Origin: Flavobacteriaceae bacterium
GTDB lineage: Bacteria > Bacteroidota > Bacteroidia > Flavobacteriales > Flavobacteriaceae
Direction: 5' to 3'
DNA: 5,588 nt
Assembly: GCA_030613745.1 (NCBI GenBank)
Contig: JAUWLK010000183.1
Coordinates: 1-5,588, forward strand
In this document: positions 1 to 4,768 of the stretch, in pieces
Numbering within the stretch: position 1 is the first letter of the stretch
Layout: every line of letters begins with the position of its first letter
Translations under genes and position numbers: made by a program
The notes under the pieces: model-generated
What the model was told of the DNA's origin: nothing
Seen by the model: the letters and a program-made list of their open reading frames with translations, nothing else
Database searches by the model: none

Positions 1-29
1 AGTTTAATAAAGTTTCTACGGGTTTTCAT
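1..29 (-). CDS. 5' end of a Tat-exported protein gene (runs off left edge)
   Basis: Only nine full codons and two bases of a tenth are present, reading MKTRRNFIK followed by a CTN leucine codon. T-R-R-N-F-I-K fits the twin-arginine consensus (S/T-R-R-x-F-L-K), and starts such as MKTRRNFIKL are typical of Tat substrates in Bacteroidota. The product would therefore be folded in the cytoplasm, often around a cofactor, and exported across the inner membrane. The start is the ATG at 29-27 on the minus strand. A perfect -7 box (TAATTTTG) lies about 56 bp upstream at 92-85, so promoter, leader and start are consistent in direction. The gene is divergent from the antiporter at 147. The rest of the protein is outside the window, so its function cannot be given. 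The main doubt is the very short length; the motif could be chance. Confidence 0.55.
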
Positions 30-84
30 AAATATTGGTAGTTTTAAATATTAGGATGAAGTACGTGATTTTATCAGACTTATA

Positions 85-92
85 CAAAATTA
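85..92 (-). promoter_or_regulatory. -7 box for the leftward Tat-signal gene
   Basis: Read on the minus strand this is TAATTTTG, a full match to the Bacteroidota sigma-ABfr -7 element TAnnTTTG. Transcription would begin at about 80-82 and leave a leader of about 50 nt before the ATG at 29. A TTG lies 14 nt upstream, closer than the usual 17-23 nt, so the -33 element is poor. Confidence 0.4.
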
Positions 93-98
93 TATTTC
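91..98 (+). promoter_or_regulatory. Weak candidate -7 box for the antiporter gene
   Basis: TATATTTC matches seven of the eight positions of TAnnTTTG, counting the two free ones, on the plus strand. It would start transcription at about 102-105, some 42-45 nt before the ATG at 147. No TTG is present 17-23 nt upstream. It overlaps the opposite-strand -7 box at 85-92 by two bases, so the divergent genes would compete for polymerase. No better plus-strand candidate was found in 30-146. Confidence 0.22.
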
Positions 99-146
99 AA
101 ATAACACAAAAAATAGTATATTGAGACTTTCAAATGAATTAGTAGT

Positions 147-1973
147 ATGTTAGAACTTGCCGGAATTATTATTTTAGGAATTTTAGCCCAGTGGTTTGCC
201 TGGAAATTTAAAATCCCTGCCATTTTACCTTTGATTCTTATTGGATTATTTATTGGTCCAATTTCCACATTAATTTCTGAAGATGGTAATAAATGGATTG
301 AACCGGTTTGGAATGGAGAAATAGGACTTTTTCCAGGAGAGCGATTGTTCAACTTCGTATCGCTTTCAATTGCTTTAATTTTATTTGAAGGTGGATTAAC
401 ATTAAAAAAAGAAGAGATCAAAAGTGTAGGCCCTGTCATCTATAAATTGATAACCTTAGGTTCATTTATCACTTTAATTACAGCAGGTGTAGCAGCTCAT
501 TATATAATTGGTTTAAATTGGCCTTTATCGTTTTTATTTTCTGCTCTAATTATTGTAACCGGTCCTACTGTTATTACACCAATTCTAAGAAATTTAGCAA
601 TAAAAAAAGATATTTCAACAATTTTGAAATGGGAAGGTATTCTAATTGATCCAATTGGAGCCTTAGTAGCTGTTTTAGTTTATAACTTTATCAGTGTGGG
701 CAGTAATCATGGTACAAGGTATACACAAGAAGCATTAATTGAATTTGGAAAAATAATTATCATTGGTTTTTCCATTGGTTTTACCTCTGCTTATGCTTTT
801 GCCATGGCTTTAAAACAAAAAATGATTCCTCATTATCTGTTAAATGCAATTGTTTTAGCTTTAGTTTTAGGTGTTTTTGTCTTATCTGATTTATTTGCAC
901 ATGAAAGTGGTTTATTGGCTGTTGTAATTATGGGAATGGTTTTGGGAAATATGAAATTAGATGCCTTAAAAGAAGTGCTTTATTTTAAAGAAACCATTAG
1001 TATTCTGCTAATATCTATTCTTTTTATTTTACTTTCTGCAAATATCAATATGTCTGATTTAGACCTAATTTTCAATTGGAATTCATTGATTTTATTTGCT
1101 ATTGTAGTTTTAGTTGTACGACCTCTAGGAGTTTTTATAAGTTCGTCGAATAGTAATCTATTACTTAATGAAAAGCTTTTTATCAGTTGGGTTGGACCAC
1201 GTGGAATTGTAGCTGCTGGAATTGCCTCATTATTTGGACTTAAATTAACTATGCAAGGAGTAGAAAACGCAAATTATATAACACCATTGGTGTTTATGAT
1301 TGTTTTAGGAACCGTTTTATTAAATGCGACAACTGCTCGCTTATTTGCCCGATTTTCAAAGGTACTATTAAAAAAATCAGAAGGTATATTAATTATTGGT
1401 GCTTCAGCACCTGCAAGATTAATTGCTACATATTTTTTGAATAATAATCGTCGTGTAGTTTTGATTGATAGTAATTCAAAACATATTGAAAATGCAAAAA
1501 AAGCTAATTTAGAAGCTATAGAATGTGATATATATTCAGATGATTTGATAGAAAATATTGAACTAAATGATGTTGGCTATTTAATGGCTTTAACTGGAAG
1601 TAATACAATCAATGAATACGCCATTTCAAAATTAAAATCTCAATTTGGTGAAGAAGGTGCTTTTAGATTGATTAGTTCAGAAGAAATGCGAGACCCTTCA
1701 AACAACCCTACTTACGGTCTATTTTCTCATACAGATGACTTTATCAATATTAGTGAAGTGGTAAGAGATTATCCTTACATTAATGATGTAAATATCGATT
1801 CAAAGGAGCATTATTTAAAACTTTTAAAAGCAACTAAAGAAGAAATAAAAACTATCCCTCTTTTCATCAAAGATAATGAAGGTGAAATACACATCATTTC
1901 TTCTGAGAGTGAAAAAATGCCTGTTGAATCTGGATATAAAATGATGTATTTAGGAAAAAAATTAGAGGTTTAA
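147..1973 (+). CDS. Cation/proton antiporter (CPA1/NhaP-like) with C-terminal TrkA-N/RCK-like domain
   Basis: This 608-residue inner-membrane protein is expected to exchange Na+ or K+ for H+ in pH and salt homeostasis. Residues 1 to about 405 are a run of hydrophobic helices with antiporter signatures: FEGGLTL (80-86), TGPTVITPILR (138-148), EGILIDPIGA (163-172) and SWVGPRGIVAAGIAS (347-361). In the family, the acidic residue in the third of these (D168 here) sits where the CPA1 Asn-Asp pair binds the ion; here the pair reads Ile-Asp. Residues 412 to about 535 look like a TrkA-N Rossmann fold: strand GILIIGAS, then a helix, then strand RRVVLIDSNS with D441 placed to bind a nucleotide ribose. 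The glycine loop is degenerate (GASAPA). Residues 535-608 form a divergent C-terminal regulatory part. Nucleotide gating is inferred from family knowledge; the transported ion cannot be read from sequence. The start at 147 directly precedes the first membrane helix, and no Shine-Dalgarno is seen. The gene appears monocistronic and is convergent with the next gene. Confidence 0.88.
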   Translation: MLELAGIIILGILAQWFAWKFKIPAILPLILIGLFIGPISTLISEDGNKWIEPVWNGEIGLFPGERLFNFVSLSIALILFEGGLTLKKEEIKSVGPVIYKLITLGSFITLITAGVAAHYIIGLNWPLSFLFSALIIVTGPTVITPILRNLAIKKDISTILKWEGILIDPIGALVAVLVYNFISVGSNHGTRYTQEALIEFGKIIIIGFSIGFTSAYAFAMALKQKMIPHYLLNAIVLALVLGVFVLSDLFAHESGLLAVVIMGMVLGNMKLDALKEVLYFKETISILLISILFILLSANINMSDLDLIFNWNSLILFAIVVLVVRPLGVFISSSNSNLLLNEKLFISWVGPRGIVAAGIASLFGLKLTMQGVENANYITPLVFMIVLGTVLLNATTARLFARFSKVLLKKSEGILIIGASAPARLIATYFLNNNRRVVLIDSNSKHIENAKKANLEAIECDIYSDDLIENIELNDVGYLMALTGSNTINEYAISKLKSQFGEEGAFRLISSEEMRDPSNNPTYGLFSHTDDFINISEVVRDYPYINDVNIDSKEHYLKLLKATKEEIKTIPLFIKDNEGEIHIISSESEKMPVESGYKMMYLGKKLEV

Positions 1974-1990
1974 AATAACAAATACCTAAT

Positions 1991-2021
1991 CAAATGAAAA
2001 AAATTATATTTTTTTCATTTG
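1991..2021. terminator. Bidirectional terminator hairpin between convergent genes
   Basis: A perfect inverted repeat with 13-bp arms (CAAATGAAAAAAA at 1991-2003 and TTTTTTTCATTTG at 2009-2021) encloses a 5-nt loop, TTATA. It lies 17 bp after the antiporter stop and includes the last four sense codons of the minus-strand gene, whose TAA is in the loop. The run of seven T or A in each arm gives a U tract on either strand, so it could end both transcripts. The stem is mostly A-T, so its strength is uncertain. Confidence 0.65.
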
Positions 2022-2519
2022 TTGTTTTACCATTCTTATTTGTTCGGTAAGCATACCGTGTTTATCTAGTTTTTTAGCTTCTGCAATTAACATTGTTGCT
2101 TCTCTTTTTCTACGTTTTGTCATCGCTATACCTGCCAATTGTAATTTAGCCATGGCTTTATCATGATCCATTGACAAACCTAAATCCAATGCTTTTTTAA
2201 AGAACCTTCCTGCTTGTGTCAAATTTGTTTGCGATACCGTTATTCCTCTTAAAAAATTATAGTAACCTTCTTGTTTTTTAATTAATGCCCCTGACGGATT
2301 TTTAATTCTATCTAGTAATCTAGCTGTGCCTTCCATATCTTGCTTTCTCAGTTTTAAAAAAGCCAATAATAAAATTTCATTTTTAAAATAGAAAAACACA
2401 AATACTCCAGCCAATAATAAAATGGAAATTCCATTCATTATATGTCCTTTTGAAAACTCAAATACTGCCCAAACGGTAATTAAAACAGCTATAACTAACT
2501 TAATATATTTATTAAACAT
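2004..2519 (-). CDS. DUF2892-type small membrane protein with TPR-like helices
   Basis: This 171-residue protein resembles, from memory, proteins annotated as DUF2892 domain-containing that are widespread in Flavobacteriia; their function is unknown. Two hydrophobic segments at about residues 5-21 and 27-47 are probable membrane helices joined by a short turn (SKGHIMNG). The remainder is helical, basic and presumably cytoplasmic. Residues 82-114 (YYNFLRGI...AGRFFKKALDLG) and 118-150 (DHDKAMAKLQLAGIAM...ATMLIAEAKKLDK) resemble two TPR-like helical hairpins, which suggests a membrane-anchored protein-binding role. That is inference only. The first ATG is used: a perfect -7 box lies just upstream and the hydrophobic N terminus starts directly there. 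The gene is transcribed toward the antiporter, shares a terminator hairpin with it, and is divergent from tnaA. Confidence 0.8.
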   Translation of the reverse strand: MFNKYIKLVIAVLITVWAVFEFSKGHIMNGISILLLAGVFVFFYFKNEILLLAFLKLRKQDMEGTARLLDRIKNPSGALIKKQEGYYNFLRGITVSQTNLTQAGRFFKKALDLGLSMDHDKAMAKLQLAGIAMTKRRKREATMLIAEAKKLDKHGMLTEQIRMVKQQMKKI

Positions 2520-2537
2520 CTTCTTTTTTTATTTTTG

Positions 2538-2545
2538 CAAATGTA
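2538..2545 (-). promoter_or_regulatory. -7 box for the DUF2892-type gene
   Basis: On the minus strand this reads TACATTTG followed by C, a full match to TAnnTTTG. Transcription would begin at about 2532-2534 and give a leader of only about 13-15 nt before the ATG at 2519. That leader is A-rich (it includes AAAAAAAGAAG) and has no classical Shine-Dalgarno. No TTG is present at the expected -33 spacing; the nearest is 10 nt upstream. Confidence 0.5.
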
Positions 2546-2573
2546 CATTTTTTATCAAATTTTTACTTATCAT

Positions 2574-2607
2574 TTTGTATTTCTTTACAAGAATTAATCT
2601 AACTTTG
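2574..2607 (+). promoter_or_regulatory. Candidate tnaA promoter (-33 TTTG, -7 TAACTTTG)
   Basis: TTTG at 2574-2577 and TAACTTTG at 2600-2607 are separated by 22 bp. Both match the Bacteroidota -33/-7 consensus, and the spacing is within the range known for Flavobacterium (about 17-23). It is the only plus-strand candidate in the 236-bp gap with both elements. The inferred start near 2611-2614 leaves a leader of about 142-145 nt before tnaA, unusually long beside the roughly 13-60 nt leaders inferred elsewhere in this window. Confidence 0.5.
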
Positions 2608-2626
2608 AAAAATATTTTACTTATCA

Positions 2627-2660
2627 AAGATATGAATAAAATAGTTTATCTAAATATCTT
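2627..2660 (+). promoter_or_regulatory. Imperfect hairpin in the tnaA leader
   Basis: AAGATAT (2627-2633) can pair with ATATCTT (2654-2660). Inside that, ATAAA (2636-2640) can pair with TTTAT (2645-2649) around the loop ATAG, leaving a GA/CTAA internal loop. The start codon of the 18-codon leader ORF (2632-2634) is in the stem, so the fold would limit its translation. GATAT can instead pair with a second ATATC at 2666-2670. All pairs are A-T rich, so chance is a real possibility. Confidence 0.25.
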
Positions 2661-2688
2661 CCAAAATATCAAAAGTCCGATGCAATAG
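2632..2688 (+). CDS. Possible 18-residue leader peptide ahead of tnaA
   Basis: Between the inferred promoter and tnaA is a short ORF encoding MNKIVYLNIFQNIKSPMQ, which stops at TAG (2686-2688) 67 bp before tnaA. Escherichia and Proteus tna operons carry a leader peptide, TnaC, in this place; its essential tryptophan and terminal proline make the ribosome stall when tryptophan is present. This ORF has no tryptophan and proline is third from the end, so it is not a direct TnaC homologue. Its stop codon lies in the loop of a possible terminator-like hairpin (2671-2697), the geometry expected of translational attenuation. No ribosome-binding site is seen. It may be a chance ORF. Confidence 0.2.
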   Translation: MNKIVYLNIFQNIKSPMQ

Positions 2689-2697
2689 GCCTTTTTT
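2671..2697 (+). terminator. Possible attenuator (terminator-like hairpin) before tnaA
   Basis: AAAAGTCC (2671-2678) pairs with GGCCTTTT (2688-2695) with one T/C mismatch, around a 9-nt loop, and runs into a six-T tract (2692-2697). It holds three consecutive-strand G-C pairs (C2677, C2678, G2675 with their partners), unlike the surrounding A-T sequence. It stands inside the inferred tnaA leader, 59 bp before the start codon, so it could cut off transcription conditionally. The stem is short and the T tract is shared with the stem, so termination would be weak. Confidence 0.3.
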
Positions 2698-2755
2698 AAT
2701 AAATTCAACTTATTTCACTTTTTGCATTAAACATTTTACTTTAAAACTCATTCCT

Positions 2756-4132
2756 ATGAAATTACCTTATGCTGAACCATATAAAATTAAAATGGTTGAA
2801 TCTATAAAAAGATCAACCCAAGATCAACGTAAAAAATGGATTAAAGAAGCCCACTATAATTTATTTAATTTATCATCTGATAAAGTTTTTATTGATCTGC
2901 TAACAGACTCAGGAACAGGAGCTATGAGTGACCAACAATGGGCTGCAATGATGAGTGGAGATGAAAGTTATGCTGGCTCACAATCTTTTTTAAAATTGAA
3001 AGAAGTAGTTAATAAAATAACTGGTTTTACCTATTTTTTACCAACACATCAAGGAAGAGCTGCCGAAAATGTATTGTTTTCTGCAATGGTAAAAGAAGGT
3101 GATCTGGTACCTGGAAATTCCCATTTTGATACCACAAAAGGTCATATTGAATTTAGAAAAGCAAGTGCAATTGATTGCACTATTGATGAAGCTTTTGATA
3201 CTGCTATTCTACATCCTTTTAAAGGAAATGTAAACCTTGAAAAACTTGAAAAAGTATTTATTGAAAACTCTAAAGATAAGATCCCATTTGTAATTTTAAC
3301 CATAACTTGTAATAGTTCTGGTGGTCAACCTGTTTCAATGAAAAATATTAAAGCAGTTTCAAAATTGTGTAAATCTTATGATATTCCTTTATTTTTTGAT
3401 TCGGCTCGATATGCCGAAAATGCATACTTTATCAAAACTAGAGAAGAAGGTTACCAAAACAAATCTATCAAAGAAATTGTAAAAGAATGTTTTTCATACG
3501 GTGATGGTATGACTATAAGTGCTAAAAAAGATGGTTTGGTAAATATGGGTGGATTTATTGCTTTAAACGATGAAGAAATTTATAAAAAGGCAACAGTTTT
3601 TAATATCATGTTTGAAGGGTTTTTAACTTATGGAGGTATGAATGGAAGAGATATGGCTGCACTAGCTGTTGGTTTAGATGAAGCAACCGAATTTGATTAT
3701 TTAGAAAGTCGTATTGAGCAGGTAGGCTATTTAGGTAAAAAATTGGTTGAATTTGGAGTTCCTGTTTTACAACCTTTTGGAGGGCATGCAATTTTTATTG
3801 ATGCAAATAAATTTGTTCCAACCATACCAAGAGATGAATATCGAGCGCAAGCTTTAGCTATTGAATTATATATAATTGGAGGTATTAGAGGTGTTGAAAT
3901 TGGAACTGTTTTAGCTGATCGTGATCCCTTTACTCGAAAAAACAGATATCCTGAGTTAGAATTAGTTCGTTTAGCTATTCCACGAAGAACTTATTCTCAA
4001 AATCATATAAATTATGTAGCTGTTGCATTAAAAAATATTTTTGACACAAGAAATGAAGCTAAATCTGGTTATGTTATTGTTGATGAAGCACCTATTATGA
4101 GACATTTTACAGTTAAATTTGAAAAAATATAA
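2756..4132 (+). CDS. tnaA: Tryptophanase (L-tryptophan indole-lyase)
   Basis: This cytoplasmic PLP enzyme (fold type I, beta-eliminating lyase family) splits L-tryptophan into indole, pyruvate and ammonia, and normally acts as a tetramer. The 458 residues match full family length. Conserved elements seen are DLLTDSGTGAMS (47-58), YAGS (72-75), PTHQGRAAEN (96-105), N186 in CNSSGGQP, DSAR (215-218, with D215 facing the PLP ring nitrogen), SAKKDG with K258 as the expected Schiff-base lysine, and R405 binding the substrate carboxylate. Three sites separate it from the sister enzyme tyrosine phenol-lyase: D125 in HFDTTKGH (Thr in the lyase), I382 in GVEIG (Arg there) and H450 in MRHFT (Phe there). 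All three favour tryptophanase. The rest closely resembles Bacteroides-type tryptophanase as I remember it. The ATG at 2756 gives the usual N terminus (MKLPYAEPYKIKMVE). The gene has its own promoter and terminator and is probably monocistronic, as no TnaB-like permease adjoins it. Confidence 0.95.
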   Translation: MKLPYAEPYKIKMVESIKRSTQDQRKKWIKEAHYNLFNLSSDKVFIDLLTDSGTGAMSDQQWAAMMSGDESYAGSQSFLKLKEVVNKITGFTYFLPTHQGRAAENVLFSAMVKEGDLVPGNSHFDTTKGHIEFRKASAIDCTIDEAFDTAILHPFKGNVNLEKLEKVFIENSKDKIPFVILTITCNSSGGQPVSMKNIKAVSKLCKSYDIPLFFDSARYAENAYFIKTREEGYQNKSIKEIVKECFSYGDGMTISAKKDGLVNMGGFIALNDEEIYKKATVFNIMFEGFLTYGGMNGRDMAALAVGLDEATEFDYLESRIEQVGYLGKKLVEFGVPVLQPFGGHAIFIDANKFVPTIPRDEYRAQALAIELYIIGGIRGVEIGTVLADRDPFTRKNRYPELELVRLAIPRRTYSQNHINYVAVALKNIFDTRNEAKSGYVIVDEAPIMRHFTVKFEKI

Positions 4133-4154
4133 ATATTAAACTATTTATATTTTT
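4123..4154 (+). terminator. tnaA: AT-only terminator hairpin over the tnaA stop codon
   Basis: AAAAATATAAATA (4123-4135) and TATTTATATTTTT (4142-4154) form a perfect 13-bp stem with the 6-nt loop TTAAAC. The left arm contains the last two sense codons and the TAA stop of tnaA (4130-4132). The right arm ends in a T run, as an intrinsic terminator would. The stem has no G-C pair, so its strength is uncertain. It separates tnaA from the nor genes. Confidence 0.5.
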
Positions 4155-4169
4155 AATACTCTGTATTTT

Positions 4170-4200
4170 ACATAATTGTTAAAAAATTTAACAATTATGT
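4170..4200. repeat. Perfect 14-bp palindrome between tnaA and norC
   Basis: ACATAATTGTTAAA (4170-4183) and TTTAACAATTATGT (4187-4200) are exact reverse complements around AAA. It is not followed by a T tract in either direction, so it is a poor simple terminator, though it could back up the hairpin at 4123-4154. Its centre (4185) is about 70 bp upstream of the inferred norC transcription start, so an operator for a dimeric regulator is an alternative. Its half-site does not have the spacing of a Crp/Fnr box, and I cannot assign it to a known regulator. Confidence 0.5.
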
Positions 4201-4203
4201 TAC

Positions 4204-4225
4204 TTTTATGACATAAATCATAAAA
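4204..4225 (+). promoter_or_regulatory. Crp/Fnr-family operator upstream of norC
   Basis: TTTTATGA (4204-4211), six bases (CATAAA) and TCATAAAA (4218-4225) form a perfect 8-bp inverted repeat. The core TGA-N6-TCA has exactly the half-site spacing of Crp/Fnr-family boxes (FNR, DNR/NNR, HcpR). It is centred at 4214.5, about 40-43 bp upstream of the start inferred from the -7 box at 4244, the usual class II activator position. Members of this family commonly induce nor genes when NO is present or oxygen is low. Which member acts here cannot be told. I found no TGA-N6-TCA in the gaps at 30-146 or 2520-2755. Confidence 0.55.
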
Positions 4226-4243
4226 TTATAACTCACTTCCACT

Positions 4244-4251
4244 TAAATTTG
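4244..4251 (+). promoter_or_regulatory. -7 box of the norCB promoter
   Basis: TAAATTTG is a full match to TAnnTTTG. No TTG occurs 17-23 bp upstream; that space is next to the Crp/Fnr-type box, which fits an activator-dependent promoter. Transcription would begin near 4255-4258, giving a leader of about 60 nt to the ATG at 4316, or about 23 nt to the alternative ATG at 4280. Confidence 0.5.
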
Positions 4252-4315
4252 AACCCATAAAAGATAAACAAGTCTTTTAATGCTTATCTTATTAACTAAC
4301 TTAAATACTTTTCAC

Positions 4316-4744
4316 ATGTTATCAAAAAAACAAGCAAGAGCTTTCTTTTTAGGTGGTACTTTGGTTACTTTTTTAATTTTTATTGGATTAACCGTGTATT
4401 CTCTATCAGCTGCTCAAGACCAATCTCACAAAGAAAACATTACCGAATCAGTAGCTAGAGGTAAAAAACTCTGGGAAACAAATAACTGTATGGGATGTCA
4501 CACAATTATGGGAGAAGGTGGTTATTATGCACCAGAATTAACTAAGGTAATTGAACGAAGAGGTGATGCTTATATCAAAGCTGCATTAATGTCACCTGTG
4601 CCTTGGCAACCAAATGGCAGAAAAATGGTTGCTTATAATATGACAGAAGACCAAGCTAATGATTTGGTTGAATTCTTTAAGTGGATTGGAGAAATCGATT
4701 TAAATGGATTTGAAACAGTTGTATCTCCATTAGCAAAAAAATAA
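4316..4744 (+). CDS. norC: Nitric oxide reductase subunit C (membrane-anchored cytochrome c)
   Basis: NorC takes electrons from a periplasmic donor through its single c-type haem and passes them to NorB, which reduces 2 NO to N2O. With the start at 4316 the protein has 142 residues, close to the family norm. One N-terminal membrane anchor (about residues 9-30, FFLGGTLVTFLIFIGLTVYS) follows the basic start MLSKKQAR. The haem site is C58-M-G-C61-H62, followed by the NorC signature GEGGYYAPEL (66-75). M104 in GRKMVAYN is the likely sixth haem ligand, and FFKWIGEIDLNGF (120-132) is the typical C-terminal motif. An in-frame ATG at 4280 would add MLILLTNLNTFH, which lies outside the usual family start; I prefer 4316, though neither start has a Shine-Dalgarno. 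The stop is 24 bp before norB, so the two form an operon, probably under the Crp/Fnr-type box at 4204-4225. Confidence 0.92.
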   Translation: MLSKKQARAFFLGGTLVTFLIFIGLTVYSLSAAQDQSHKENITESVARGKKLWETNNCMGCHTIMGEGGYYAPELTKVIERRGDAYIKAALMSPVPWQPNGRKMVAYNMTEDQANDLVEFFKWIGEIDLNGFETVVSPLAKK

Positions 4745-4768
4745 AACTAACCAAAATATTAAAATATT

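Noticed and set aside
1..54. Plus-strand frame 1 reading to a TAG at 52-54, a possible gene tail
   Set aside because: Its seventeen residues show nothing recognisable, whereas the opposite strand in the same place has a Tat signal start with a promoter.
80..439. Minus-strand open frame of 119 codons overlapping the antiporter start
   Set aside because: It lies opposite clear antiporter coding sequence, has low-complexity composition without a recognisable domain, and overlaps the divergent promoter region.
2422..2688. Plus-strand open frame of 88 codons
   Set aside because: Its first third is antisense to the DUF2892-type gene and the rest crosses the divergent promoters. Only its last 18 codons, downstream of the inferred tnaA promoter, are kept as a possible leader peptide.
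3606..3791. Minus-strand open frame of 61 codons inside tnaA
   Set aside because: It is wholly antisense to strongly conserved tryptophanase sequence and shows no domain.
2756..4132. Tyrosine phenol-lyase as the identity of this gene
   Set aside because: The positions that are Thr124, Arg381 and Phe448 in tyrosine phenol-lyase are Asp125, Ile382 and His450 here, the tryptophanase state.
4170..4200. FNR box within the 14-bp palindrome
   Set aside because: The outer TTGTT and AACAA half-sites are nine bases apart rather than four, and there is no TGA-N6-TCA core.
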